From the NCBI RefSeq assembly GCF_039655745.1, contig NZ_JBBYXI010000002.1, forward strand, positions 744,001 through 808,000: a DNA stretch of 64,000 nt. The letters run 5' to 3'. Below, one piece after another: positions 52,012 through 60,825 of this stretch. A program made the translations under genes and the position numbers. Below the pieces are notes generated by a model. It did not search any database. It was not told the DNA's origin and worked only from the letters and a program-made list of their open reading frames with translations. Position 1 is the first letter of the stretch. Each line of letters starts with the position of its first letter. This DNA is from Hohaiivirga grylli (GTDB lineage Bacteria; Pseudomonadota; Alphaproteobacteria; Rhizobiales; Beijerinckiaceae).

Positions 52012-52794
52012 TCAAACTGATAAAGATTGAATAATTCTGGATGCAGCTAAAAAATCGCGTTCTCTAGACTTTCGACGAGTATGGGCCTCTGTATCAATGC
52101 CCCATACCTGTTCCTGGTAAAGCTCATCAATATGAGCAGCCTCCCATGCGGCTTCACTCGACAAGTGATTTCTGGCGTGTGCAAGGCTGATCAGAACAGA
52201 CCCTGTCAGGGTTGTCATCACGTGTAATGCTGCCAGTGCCAATACAGACTCAAAGCCCCGAACCTCGTCACGAATAATATTCAGAGATACTTCTGGTTGC
52301 TCAACATGCATAACGCCTTCAGCCAGCAGGAAGCTCGCTCCTGATTTTTGCTGATGCCACTCCAGAACAGGATTCCATGCGGCCTGCTGCATCTCAACGA
52401 GACGCGCTGGCCCGTCTGACCGATACAGAACCAGATCTGAGCCTGCATAACGTACCATATCAGCAATAACTTCTTCTGGCCGATTAGCGACACCATCAAG
52501 AGTTGAATTCACGATACGTGTAAATGGCATCGTATCAGGATTGATTTCCTTCCCCTGAGACTGCCACTCCTGAGCAATAAGCTCTGCCAACTCCCGATTG
52601 GAAACCTGCAAGACATTACGCGCTGGCGTACGGGCTACTCTGCCATCAAGCTTGAGAACATACTCACTCCCCTCCAGAATAGCCTCAGCACGTTCATAAA
52701 AGCGTTTTGGAAGTGGATTGCTACTGGCTGCCCGGCGAACAACCTCGTTTAAATCTCGCTCTTCAGGTTCGTCCATAAAAGGAAACTGGCTCAT
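52012..52794 (-). CDS. ATP12-family F1-ATPase assembly chaperone
   Basis: The 260-residue protein belongs to the ATP12 family, known in mitochondria as the chaperone of the F1 alpha subunit and found in alphaproteobacteria. Visible features are FYERAEAILEGSEYVLKLDGRVARTPARN, AELIAQEWQSQGKEINPDTMPFTRIVNSTLDGV and DLVLYRSDGPARLVEMQQAAWNPVLEW. Function in bacteria is inferred. It is the last gene of a minus-strand run with the HAD phosphatase (8 bases upstream), the PsiF-like gene and rluC. Confidence 0.93.
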   Translation of the reverse strand: MSQFPFMDEPEERDLNEVVRRAASSNPLPKRFYERAEAILEGSEYVLKLDGRVARTPARNVLQVSNRELAELIAQEWQSQGKEINPDTMPFTRIVNSTLDGVANRPEEVIADMVRYAGSDLVLYRSDGPARLVEMQQAAWNPVLEWHQQKSGASFLLAEGVMHVEQPEVSLNIIRDEVRGFESVLALAALHVMTTLTGSVLISLAHARNHLSSEAAWEAAHIDELYQEQVWGIDTEAHTRRKSRERDFLAASRIIQSLSV

Positions 52795-52802
52795 ATGTGC
52801 CC

Positions 52803-53477
52803 CTATTTACTCATCTGACCAGTAGCGATGAAACCATCAATGACCTGCCCTAAATCATGGCATGTATCAACGATAACCTGCGCACCTGTTTCAATCAGCT
52901 CAGAGGTCGGATGATACCCCCATGAAACACCAATAGTATTAACCCCAGCATTACATCCCATTTCAATGTCGTACGTTGTATCACCAATCATAACAACATC
53001 TGACGGGCTTGCCCCTGTTTCCTGCATCGCTTGCAAAATCATATCCGGATTAGGTTTTGACGGCGCACTGTCAGCTGTTTGAATTGTTGCAAAGAAATTC
53101 TGCCAGCCGTTTTTCTCTAAAATGTGGTTGACCCCACGACGGGCCTTACCTGTTGCCAAACCAATCATGACATCATCACGGCTTGATAACCGCTCAACCA
53201 GCTCCTTAGCCCCCTCAAAAAATGGGGACACAATCTCTTGGCTTGATCGATAGCCTATGATGGCATTCTTATAGCCTTCAACCATTTCAGAAATTGGGCC
53301 ATCGCAGCCAACCAATGCTTCCATCGCGGCAGGCAATGACAGCCCCACAATTGAGAGGGCCTTTTCACGGGTTGGAGGCTCAATACCAACACTTTCATAA
53401 GCCTTAGTAATGGATGCAACAATAATATTCTGGCTGTCGATGAGCGTACCATCGACATCAAACAGGACAAGTTTCAT
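52803..53477 (-). CDS. HAD-family phosphatase (phosphoglycolate-phosphatase-like)
   Basis: The 224-residue protein is a HAD hydrolase with the nucleophile motif LFDVDGTLIDS (residues about 4-14), a conserved Thr/Ser loop and LATGKARRGV (motif II), a lysine in APSKPNPDMI (motif III), and GDTTYDIEMGCNAG (motif IV). A helical cap lies between motifs I and II. The layout is that of Gph/phosphoglycolate phosphatase. The substrate cannot be deduced. It is 6 bases after the PsiF-like gene and 8 before the ATP12 gene. Confidence 0.9.
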   Translation of the reverse strand: MKLVLFDVDGTLIDSQNIIVASITKAYESVGIEPPTREKALSIVGLSLPAAMEALVGCDGPISEMVEGYKNAIIGYRSSQEIVSPFFEGAKELVERLSSRDDVMIGLATGKARRGVNHILEKNGWQNFFATIQTADSAPSKPNPDMILQAMQETGASPSDVVMIGDTTYDIEMGCNAGVNTIGVSWGYHPTSELIETGAQVIVDTCHDLGQVIDGFIATGQMSK

Positions 53478-53483
53478 AAGTTC

Positions 53484-53864
53484 TTATTTTCCGACTGGTG
53501 TATTAGTTGGCTGTGTGGGCTGCGGCTGAACAGACGGCTGCGGCATATTCTGACCCTGCTGATGCTTAGGAGGCGCAAACCCAAGTTCACAACGCCGAAT
53601 GAACGCACGTCGCTCAACCCCTTTTAAGCCACGTTTAACAGCACGGGATTTGCAGATTTTATAGCTACGATCGTACTTCGACTTCTTGCCGGTTGTGACC
53701 GGAGCAGGCTGAGACACCGCCTTAGAAGGTTGAATCTGTGCTTTTGGGGATGACGTAGGAACCTGAACAGGCTGTGTCTGCGCAATCGCTCCCAAGGGAA
53801 CGAACATACAGGCAGAGAACACAATACCGGATATAACAGGTAACATTTGGCGCGGTTTCATCAT
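53484..53864 (-). CDS. Small secreted protein with a PsiF-like repeat
   Basis: The 126-residue protein has a signal peptide (ending about GAIAQTQ) and a mature part with Pro/Gln/Ser-rich ends flanking one compact segment, CKSRAVKRGLKGVERRAFIRRC (about residues 71-92 of the precursor). The pattern of two cysteines bracketing LKG-x-x-R-x-x-F is that of the PsiF repeat, a phosphate-starvation-induced family of unknown function. It sits between rluC and the HAD phosphatase; association with phosphate metabolism would be an inference only. Alternative: lineage-specific secreted protein. Confidence 0.7.
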   Translation of the reverse strand: MMKPRQMLPVISGIVFSACMFVPLGAIAQTQPVQVPTSSPKAQIQPSKAVSQPAPVTTGKKSKYDRSYKICKSRAVKRGLKGVERRAFIRRCELGFAPPKHQQGQNMPQPSVQPQPTQPTNTPVGK

Positions 53865-53981
53865 GCGTCCCTAATGTTTCACTCAGATTGTAATATATAA
53901 GGCAGACACAAGATAAAGAAAACTGTCAAAAGATTGGAAACTAAACCATCTTTCGAAGTTCAGATCATCCCAGCCTCCGGT

Positions 53982-55229
53982 TTACTCTTCTGGTGCATCA
54001 ATAATCGGGTCATAACGCGTAGCATCAAGCCCCAAAAGATTGAAAGTCTGCTGCATGTGCGGTGGCAATGGTGCGCTGACATCAATTGCCTTCCCCGTCC
54101 GCGGGTGCGGAATAACAATACGGCGTGCCAGAAGGTGTAACTTATTCTGGATACCGCCCGGAAGCTCCCAGTTCTCAATATTGAAATACTTGGGATCACC
54201 GATAATCGGATGTCCAATATGGGCTGTATGGGCGCGAAGCTGGTGCGTACGCCCAGTAACAGGCTTGAGAGAGACCCACGCAAGTTTCTGTCCGACGTTA
54301 TCAATAACAGCATAGTACGTCAGTGCATGGCTTGCACCATCATCACCGTGACGGGCCACCCGCATACGCGCATCGCCATTATCTGCAACTTCTTCACGAG
54401 CCAGATAAGTTGATATCCGCCCCTGAGAAACACGCGGCACACCCGCAATAATTGCCCAGTAAATTTTGCGAGCAGAACGCGACCGGAATGATTTTGCCAG
54501 AACCTGCGCTGCATAGCGGGTTTTAGCAATCACCAGACAGCCAGCCGTATCTTTATCAAGACGATGAACAAGACGCGGCTTCTCACCACTCTTGTCCCGC
54601 ATAGATTCGAGAAGGCCGTCGACATGGCGGCGCATACCGGAGCCGCCCTGAACAGCAAGCCCCATTGGCTTATTGATGATCAGAACGTCTTTATCTTCAT
54701 AAAGTGTGATGGACTCAAGAAATTCCCGATCACTTTGTTCGCGTGCAGCATTACGTGCAACGGGTTTTGGAGCCTCAAACTTCAAAGGAGGCACCCTGAC
54801 CTGTTGTCCGGCAGCAAGACGATCATTGGCCTTAAAGCGCTTCATATCAACACGCAGCTCACCCTTACGGACAATACGCTGGATATGAGCAAAGGATAAC
54901 TGCGGAAAACGGGCTGTCAGAAAACGATCCAGACGCATATCAGCCTCATCGGACGTGACAGTAAGCATCTGCACACCACTGACAAGTGTTTCCTGAGCAG
55001 CAGCTTTGATCTCAGCTTTTGTAAAAGCAGGCTTTTCTGCAGCAGGTCTTCCCTGACGCTCTGCTTGTGTACTACGGTTCGTTGCCGAACTCCGCTTGAC
55101 ATCCGCCTTCAGCCCAGACGAACGCGCACCAGAAGCACTTGCTCTAGTGTCTCGCGATTTCAGACTGCGAGAGCTTTTTGTAGGAGCTCCCTTTCCTACC
55201 CGTACCGGGCCTTTACGAACCTGTTTCAT
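53982..55229 (-). CDS. RluA-family pseudouridine synthase (RluC-like)
   Basis: The 415-residue protein has a basic, low-complexity N-terminal extension (about residues 1-90, Arg/Lys/Ser/Ala), an S4 domain (VTSDEADMRLDRFLTARFPQLSFAHIQRIVRKGELRV) and the catalytic domain with HRLDKDTAGCLVIAKT, where Asp is the nucleophile. Also present are GLAVQGGSG and PVTGRTHQLRAHTAHIGHPI. RluC-type enzymes modify 23S rRNA; target uridines are not readable here. The long basic N-terminus is unusual compared with E. coli RluC and may bind RNA. It follows rarA on the minus strand with a 60-base gap. Confidence 0.9.
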   Translation of the reverse strand: MKQVRKGPVRVGKGAPTKSSRSLKSRDTRASASGARSSGLKADVKRSSATNRSTQAERQGRPAAEKPAFTKAEIKAAAQETLVSGVQMLTVTSDEADMRLDRFLTARFPQLSFAHIQRIVRKGELRVDMKRFKANDRLAAGQQVRVPPLKFEAPKPVARNAAREQSDREFLESITLYEDKDVLIINKPMGLAVQGGSGMRRHVDGLLESMRDKSGEKPRLVHRLDKDTAGCLVIAKTRYAAQVLAKSFRSRSARKIYWAIIAGVPRVSQGRISTYLAREEVADNGDARMRVARHGDDGASHALTYYAVIDNVGQKLAWVSLKPVTGRTHQLRAHTAHIGHPIIGDPKYFNIENWELPGGIQNKLHLLARRIVIPHPRTGKAIDVSAPLPPHMQQTFNLLGLDATRYDPIIDAPEE

Positions 55230-55289
55230 TTGGCTTGTTTATCACTGTTATGTACCGGATTGAAGGCGTCAAAACCGGGAATATTGCAT

Positions 55290-56603
55290 TTAACGCTTCT
55301 TTTTGCGCTCAGCCCGCAGTTTTTCCCACCAACTAAGCCGTTTTATTATCTCACGTTCAAAGCCACGCTCAACCGGCGTATACAGATGCTGGCGCCCAAG
55401 TTTTTCTGGCCAGTAATCCTGCCCTGAAAAAGCATCTGGCTCATCATGGTCATAGCGGTAGCCATCACCATACCCAATCTCTTTCATCATTTTAGTGGGT
55501 GCATTCAAGATCGTCATTGGAGGCATCAGCGATCCCTTTTCCTTGGCAAGACGCTTGGCCTGAGCAAATGCCGTATAGATCGCATTGGATTTTGGTGCTG
55601 TTGCCAGATAGACAGCCGTTTGTGCCAAGGCCAGCTCTCCTTCTGGAGAACCGAGGAATTCAAAAGCGTCTTTAGCAGCATTGGCAACGACAAGAGCCTG
55701 AGGATCAGCCAAGCCTATATCTTCCACTGCCATACGGACCAGACGCCGCGCAATGAACAGCGGATTTTCGCCGCCATCAAGCATACGCGCCAGATAGTAA
55801 AGGGCCGCATCGGGGTCAGAGCCACGAATTGTCTTATGAAGGGCTGAAATCAGGTTATAATGCCCCTCCTGCCCTTTATCATAAATGGGGGCACGCCGCT
55901 GAATGATCTCCTGCAGCTTATGGGCATCAAAAATCTCATCAGGCTTTGCAGAGCGCCAGATTTCCTCAGCCAGCGTCAGTGATGCACGCCCATCACCATC
56001 TGCCATGCGCACCAGCATATCCCGTGCTTCATCATCAAGCGGTAGCGGCTTCCCGGTTACCTCTTCGGCACGGCGCAATAACTGATGTATGGCGTCTTCG
56101 TTCAGCGAATGAAAAACAAGAACACGTGCACGGGATAAAAGAGCAGCATTCAATTCAAATGACGGGTTCTCAGTCGTCGCACCAACCAGCGTGATTGTGC
56201 CATCTTCCATAACCGGTAAGAAGGCATCAAGTTGCGCCCTATTAAAGCGGTGTATTTCGTCAACAAACAGCAGGGTACCACGCCCACCCATGCGGCGGGC
56301 ACGAGCAGTCTCAAACACCTTTTTAAGATCAGCAACACCAGAGAAAATAGCTGAGATCTGTTCAAATGCGAGATCGGTCTGGTCAGCCAGCAATCGCGCA
56401 ACCGTTGTCTTTCCCGTGCCCGGGGGGCCCCAGAAAATCAGGGAGCCAAGCGATTTGCTTTCAATCAAACGTGTCAGAACACCATCCGGACCGACAAGGT
56501 GATCCTGCCCAACAACTTCGCCCAATGTTGACGGACGCAAGCGATCCGCCAAAGGACGGGGGACATTCTTATCCAGGCCTGATGTTTCAAAAAGATTACT
56601 CAT
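55290..56603 (-). CDS. rarA: Replication-associated recombination protein A (MgsA/RarA AAA ATPase)
   Basis: RarA is an AAA+ clamp-loader-like ATPase acting at stalled replication forks. The protein has about 437 residues: PLADRLRPSTLGEVVGQDHLVGP at the start, Walker A GPPGTGKTT, Walker B LLFVDEIHRFNRAQLDAFLP, the sensor GATTENPSFELN, and the C-terminal part RRAPIYDKGQEGHYNLISALHKTIRGSDPDAALYYLARM with the RarA motif. I start at the ATG at 56603 (MSNLFETSG); an upstream ATG at 56621 is possible. It is 78 bases after the DegP-like gene. Confidence 0.94.
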   Translation of the reverse strand: MSNLFETSGLDKNVPRPLADRLRPSTLGEVVGQDHLVGPDGVLTRLIESKSLGSLIFWGPPGTGKTTVARLLADQTDLAFEQISAIFSGVADLKKVFETARARRMGGRGTLLFVDEIHRFNRAQLDAFLPVMEDGTITLVGATTENPSFELNAALLSRARVLVFHSLNEDAIHQLLRRAEEVTGKPLPLDDEARDMLVRMADGDGRASLTLAEEIWRSAKPDEIFDAHKLQEIIQRRAPIYDKGQEGHYNLISALHKTIRGSDPDAALYYLARMLDGGENPLFIARRLVRMAVEDIGLADPQALVVANAAKDAFEFLGSPEGELALAQTAVYLATAPKSNAIYTAFAQAKRLAKEKGSLMPPMTILNAPTKMMKEIGYGDGYRYDHDEPDAFSGQDYWPEKLGRQHLYTPVERGFEREIIKRLSWWEKLRAERKKKR

Positions 56604-56681
56604 AAGCTCAAGATAAAGCATTTATCACAATATAGGCAGTGAAAAATGCTTATTCCCCATCCTGTTAGCAGAATGACCTCC

Positions 56682-58097
56682 TTAGCGGAGAACGGTCACA
56701 AATTCACGGCCATTACGATTGACAACAATCTCCCACAAACGAGCCTCCTGAGATGTCGCTTGCTTGAGATCCTGAGTTGTTTTCATAGGCGTCCGGTTTA
56801 TCGCGACAATGATATCGCCCTTCTGGAAACCAACACGATTTGCCGTGCTATTATCATCCGTCTCCAGAACCACGACACCGACTGCACTCGTATCCATATC
56901 CAGCTCGTCAGCGACAGCAGGTGACAGATTAGCAACAGTTGCACCCTGGAATGGAGAACGTCCTGTGATATTGATGGTATCACGGGCTGGAATTTCAGGC
57001 GGCGGCAGAAGCTTTACACTTTTCTCAAGCTGATCTTTCCCTCTCTGGAGGGTTAACTTGATATCGCCACCAGTACCTTTAAGGGCAAAGCGATAGCCAA
57101 AAGCTTCCATATCATCGATATTATGACCATCAACAGCCAGAATGACATCCCCACGCTTGAGACCTGCTTTCTCAGCTGGTCCACCAGGATTGAGATTAAC
57201 AATCAGAGCTCCCATCGGACGATCAAGACCAATAGCCTCGGCCATCTCGGCCGAAACGGCCTGAAGCTTGGCTCCAAACCATGGACGGACAACAGCCTTG
57301 CCACCATTTTTGGCAGTCTGAACAACTGCCTTCACCATGCTGGTGGGAATAGCAAAACCGATACCGATTGAGCCACCAGAACGGGAATAGATCGCTGTAT
57401 TGATACCAACCAGCTCACCCTTCATATTAATCAGGCCACCGCCGGAGTTTCCCGGATTAATGGCAGCATCTGTCTGAATAAAGAACTGGTAATCTGATAC
57501 GCCAACCTGAGTTCTCGCCAAAGCAGACACGATCCCTTGCGTCACCGTCTGACCAACCCCAAACGGGTTGCCAATAGCGAGCACAAGATCACCGACCTCG
57601 AGATTCTCGGAATCCCCTAATTCAATAGCATGCAGGTTCTTGGCATCTTTCAAGCGAAGAATAGCCAGATCAGCACGTGGATCACGGAGGATAATTTCTG
57701 CATCAAACTCACGACGATCTGCCAGTGCGACCTTAACCGTCGTCATTCCTTCAATAACATGGTTATTGGTTACAACCAGACCATTGGCATCAACAATAAC
57801 ACCAGACCCCAGCGAACGCTGAACACGCTCCTGTGGCATCCCCGGCCCTCTATCACCAAAGAAACGACGGAAAAAATCATCCATGGGCATCGGGCGCGTT
57901 TTCTCAACACGTGTCCCGTAAACGTTTACGACGGCTGGTGACACCTGACGTACAACCGGAGCATAAGAAAGCTGAACCTGCACCTTGCTCTCAGGAACTG
58001 TTTTTTCCTGCGCTTTAGCTGGCAGTAATGCCATCAGGCCCATAAGCAGGCCGGCGCCAATCAATCCGGCAAAACGAGAGAAAGAAAATGAAGGCAT
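56682..58097 (-). CDS. DegP/DegQ-type periplasmic serine protease (Do family)
   Basis: This periplasmic protease and chaperone degrades misfolded envelope proteins. The protein has about 471 residues from the ATG at 58097, where GGAG lies nine bases upstream; an in-frame start at 58160 would add 21 residues before the signal peptide. A signal sequence (ending LPAKAQE) precedes the trypsin-like domain with His in VVTNNHVIEG, Asp in DPRADLAILRL and Ser in NPGNSGGGLINM. Two PDZ domains follow: MGALIVNLNPGGPAEKAGLKRGD and VGVVVLETDDNSTANRVGFQKGD. Probably sigma-factor or stress controlled, but no regulatory site was seen. It begins the run degP-like, rarA, rluC. Confidence 0.93.
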   Translation of the reverse strand: MPSFSFSRFAGLIGAGLLMGLMALLPAKAQEKTVPESKVQVQLSYAPVVRQVSPAVVNVYGTRVEKTRPMPMDDFFRRFFGDRGPGMPQERVQRSLGSGVIVDANGLVVTNNHVIEGMTTVKVALADRREFDAEIILRDPRADLAILRLKDAKNLHAIELGDSENLEVGDLVLAIGNPFGVGQTVTQGIVSALARTQVGVSDYQFFIQTDAAINPGNSGGGLINMKGELVGINTAIYSRSGGSIGIGFAIPTSMVKAVVQTAKNGGKAVVRPWFGAKLQAVSAEMAEAIGLDRPMGALIVNLNPGGPAEKAGLKRGDVILAVDGHNIDDMEAFGYRFALKGTGGDIKLTLQRGKDQLEKSVKLLPPPEIPARDTINITGRSPFQGATVANLSPAVADELDMDTSAVGVVVLETDDNSTANRVGFQKGDIIVAINRTPMKTTQDLKQATSQEARLWEIVVNRNGREFVTVLR

Positions 58098-58185
58098 GAA
58101 ACTGTGCTCCGTATCCAGTTGCACTTGGAAAGAATATCTCTGGAAATAATAGCTTCCCACAACGAGTAAAAGCCCTGACAGAAAA

Positions 58186-58228
58186 TAAAAAGGGTTAGCC
58201 CCAGAAAGCCTCTTCTGGGCGCCAACCC
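58186..58228 (-). terminator. Intrinsic terminator of the VOC gene
   Basis: A long imperfect hairpin with GGGTT/AACCC and CCCAGAA/TTCTGGG arms, read on the minus strand, runs into TTTTTATTTTC. It lies after the stop of the VOC gene at 58251. Confidence 0.78.
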
Positions 58229-58250
58229 ACTTCTCTACCTAATTATGTCG

Positions 58251-58646
58251 TTACTCAGGCAAATGACAGCAGCAACACAGCTTATTTCCATCCGGATCAC
58301 GGACATAAGCCCCATAATAATTCGGGTGATAATGCGGCCTTAAACCGGGCGCCCCCTCGTCAACACCGCCATGGGCCATGGCAGCAGCATAAAAAACATC
58401 AACGGTTTTACGATTCTTGGCATTAAAGCCAATGGTGACACCATTACCAAAAGTAGCTGCCTCCTGATTATACGGCTTACCAAACCAGAAACGTGGCTGT
58501 TCATTATCCAACCCATACCCTGCCCATCCGTCTTCTGGCAGTGAAAAGGTACGTTTCAGTTCAAGCGCCTTCATCACCTCATCATAGAACTGGCAGCTTT
58601 TCTCAAAGTCCTTAGACCCAACTGTTACATGACTATACATTTTCAT
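58251..58646 (-). CDS. VOC/glyoxalase-family protein
   Basis: This 131-residue protein has the vicinal-oxygen-chelate fold pattern: MYSHVTVGSKDFEKSCQFYDEVMKAL at the N-terminus, ending in HPNYYGAYVRDPDGNKLCCCCH. Potential metal ligands are His5 and a Tyr/Asp set in the C-terminal beta-strand. Members range from glyoxalase I to dioxygenases and resistance proteins, so activity is undefined. The C-terminus carries four consecutive cysteines (CCCC), uncommon in the family. It is a single gene with its own terminator. Confidence 0.82.
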   Translation of the reverse strand: MKMYSHVTVGSKDFEKSCQFYDEVMKALELKRTFSLPEDGWAGYGLDNEQPRFWFGKPYNQEAATFGNGVTIGFNAKNRKTVDVFYAAAMAHGGVDEGAPGLRPHYHPNYYGAYVRDPDGNKLCCCCHLPE

Positions 58647-58731
58647 ATTCCCTTAGTTTTCCAGATAGAAATCCTCTGGACCAAAAACGATCGTTCTCTA
58701 TTTGTTCTACAAAAGGAAGAAAAATGCAAAT

Positions 58732-58758
58732 AAAAAAGGCGACCTAAAGGTCGCCTTT
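58732..58758 (-). terminator. Intrinsic terminator of the spc/alpha ribosomal operon
   Basis: A perfect stem AAAGGCGACC/GGTCGCCTTT with loop TAAA, read on the minus strand, is followed by TTTTATTTGC. It lies 25 bases after rplQ and ends the operon. Confidence 0.9.
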
Positions 58759-58782
58759 CTAAAAGATATCAGGAGAAGCAGA

Positions 58783-59208
58783 TTACGCAGCTGCGTTATC
58801 GACAACTTCTTCCTTCTGGGAAGGACCGGAATCCTGACCCTTTGCATCGACATCGCGGTCAACGAACTCAATGACTGCAAGCGGTGCATTATCGCCATAA
58901 CGGAAGCCTGCCTTCATGATGCGGCAGTAACCACCATTGCGCTCTTTGTAGCGCGGGCCAAGGACATCAAACAGCTTGCGGACCATAGCCATGTCACGCA
59001 GTTCTGCAATAGCCTGACGACGGGCATGCAGATCACCACGCTTACCGAGTGTGATCAGCTTTTCGACGACAGGACGAAGATCCTTTGCCTTAGGCAGAGT
59101 TGTTGTAATCTGCTCATGTTTAATAAGAGCAGCGCACATGTTAGCGAACATCGCCTTGCGGTGTTCTGCTGTGCGGTTGAAGCGGCGGCCTCTGAAACCG
59201 TGACGCAT
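58783..59208 (-). CDS. rplQ: 50S ribosomal protein L17
   Basis: L17 is a large-subunit protein near the exit tunnel. The 141-residue product starts MRHGFRGRRFNRTAEHRKAMFANM and has the family stretch LRPVVEKLITLGKRGDLHARRQAIAELRD; the C-terminus is a short acidic/Ala tail typical of alphaproteobacteria. It is last in the operon, 38 bases after rpoA. Confidence 0.97.
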   Translation of the reverse strand: MRHGFRGRRFNRTAEHRKAMFANMCAALIKHEQITTTLPKAKDLRPVVEKLITLGKRGDLHARRQAIAELRDMAMVRKLFDVLGPRYKERNGGYCRIMKAGFRYGDNAPLAVIEFVDRDVDAKGQDSGPSQKEEVVDNAAA

Positions 59209-59246
59209 GGTTATATTCCTCTTTATTTAGGCGGCCATGCGGCCGA

Positions 59247-60263
59247 TCAATAATGCTCTTCGAAGCGCTTTGCCAGATCTTCGATGTTCTCTGGCGGCCA
59301 GCCAGGTACATCCATACCCAGATGGAGGCCCATGGAGGCCAGCACTTCTTTGATTTCGTTGAGCGACTTGCGGCCGAAGTTCGGAGTACGCAGCATTTCT
59401 GCTTCCGACTTCTGGATGAGGTCGCCGATGTAGACGATGTTGTCGTTCTTCAGGCAGTTTGCCGAGCGGACAGAAAGTTCCAGCTCGTCCACCTTCTTGA
59501 GGAGCGCAGGGTTGAATGGCAGCTGCGGCGCAGCAGCAACAGCCTCTTCCTTGCGTGGCTCTTCAAAGTTGACGAAGACAGACAGCTGATCCTGAAGAAT
59601 GCGCGCAGCATAAGCCAGTGCATCTTCCGGAGAGATGGAACCATTGGTTTCAATGGTCATCGTCAGCTTATCGTAGTCGAGGTTCTGACCTTCACGTGTG
59701 CTTTCAACGCGGTAGGAAACCTGCTTAACCGGGCTGTAGAGGCTATCAACCGGGATAAGGCTGATTGGCGCATCTTCTGCACGGTTACGTTCGGCCGGGA
59801 CATAGCCCTTACCTGTGTTGACCGTGAACTCCATACGGATCTCAGCACCCTCGTCGAGTGTGCACAGAACCAGTTCTGGGTTCAGAATCTCAACATCGCC
59901 AACAGCATTGATATCACCTGCTGTAACAACGCCGGGACCCGTCTTGCGCAATGTCATGCGCTTAGGACCCTCGCCCTGCATCTTAATGGCGATTGTCTTG
60001 ATGTTAAGAATGATATCCGTCACGTCCTCACGAACGCCAGGGATAGATGAAAACTCGTGCAGAACGCCATCGATCTGTACTGATGTCACTGCTGCACCCT
60101 GCAGCGAAGACAGCAGTACGCGACGGAGCGCATTGCCGAGCGTTGTACCGAAACCACGTTCCAGCGGCCCAGCAACGACAGTTGCTACGCGTGCAGGATC
60201 GTCGCTCTGAGCTACGTCGAGCTTGTTCGGTTTAATCAGCTCTTGCCAATTCTTCTGGATCAC
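59247..60263 (-). CDS. rpoA: RNA polymerase alpha subunit
   Basis: The alpha subunit assembles RNA polymerase and contacts UP elements and activators. From a GTG start at 60263 (MIQKNWQELIKPNKLDVAQ, the normal Hyphomicrobiales start) the protein has 338 residues. The start is supported by GAGAGG seven bases upstream; the open frame continues to 60383 without a start signal. The N-domain has GPLERGFGTTLGNALRRVLLSSL and the C-domain NCLKNDNIVYIGDLIQKSEAEMLRTPNFGRKSLNEIKEVL. Confidence 0.96.
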   Translation of the reverse strand: MIQKNWQELIKPNKLDVAQSDDPARVATVVAGPLERGFGTTLGNALRRVLLSSLQGAAVTSVQIDGVLHEFSSIPGVREDVTDIILNIKTIAIKMQGEGPKRMTLRKTGPGVVTAGDINAVGDVEILNPELVLCTLDEGAEIRMEFTVNTGKGYVPAERNRAEDAPISLIPVDSLYSPVKQVSYRVESTREGQNLDYDKLTMTIETNGSISPEDALAYAARILQDQLSVFVNFEEPRKEEAVAAAPQLPFNPALLKKVDELELSVRSANCLKNDNIVYIGDLIQKSEAEMLRTPNFGRKSLNEIKEVLASMGLHLGMDVPGWPPENIEDLAKRFEEHY

Positions 60264-60352
60264 AACCACACCTCTCAGGGTACCGGTTGAAAGGCTTGTT
60301 ACCAAACCTTCAGGAAACACAAAGCGGAAGTTATCTTCCGCAGACGAACAAA

Positions 60353-60742
60353 TTAGACGCGGCGACGCTTGCGTGGACGGCAACCGTTGTGCGGGATCGG
60401 AGTAACGTCACGGATGGAAGTTACTGTGAAACCAGCGGCCTGAAGAGCACGCAGTGCGGATTCACGTCCGGAACCTGGACCAGAAACCTCGACCTCAAGA
60501 GTACGCATGCCGTGCTCTGCAGCCTTGCGGCCAGCATCCTCAGCAGCAATCTGAGCTGCATAAGGTGTAGACTTACGGGACCCCTTGAAACCCATTGCAC
60601 CAGCTGAGGACCACGAAATCGTGTTACCCTGAGCATCGGTAATGGTGATCATTGTGTTGTTAAACGACGCGTTAACATGTGCCACGCCGGAGACGATATT
60701 TTTACGTTCGCGGCGGCGGACGCGTGTCGCTTCTTTTGCCAT
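60353..60742 (-). CDS. rpsK: 30S ribosomal protein S11
   Basis: S11 is a platform protein of the small subunit. The 129-residue product has HVNASFNNTMITITDAQGNTISWSSAGAMGFKGSRKSTPYAAQ in part and ends in DVTPIPHNGCRPRKRRRV, a conserved C-terminus. It is 83 bases after rpsM and overlaps no real gene; rpoA follows 89 bases later. Confidence 0.97.
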   Translation of the reverse strand: MAKEATRVRRRERKNIVSGVAHVNASFNNTMITITDAQGNTISWSSAGAMGFKGSRKSTPYAAQIAAEDAGRKAAEHGMRTLEVEVSGPGSGRESALRALQAAGFTVTSIRDVTPIPHNGCRPRKRRRV

Positions 60743-60825
60743 AGTACTTAAATCCTTCAGACGCGCCCGTTATGCCAGGCGCTCGGGATGGAAAAGTCGC
60801 CTCCACAAAGAGGCGACGGGTGAAA

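Noticed and set aside
59253..60050. 265-residue plus-strand frame opposite rpoA
   Set aside because: It is antisense to conserved rpoA sequence and has no ribosome site or recognisable domain.
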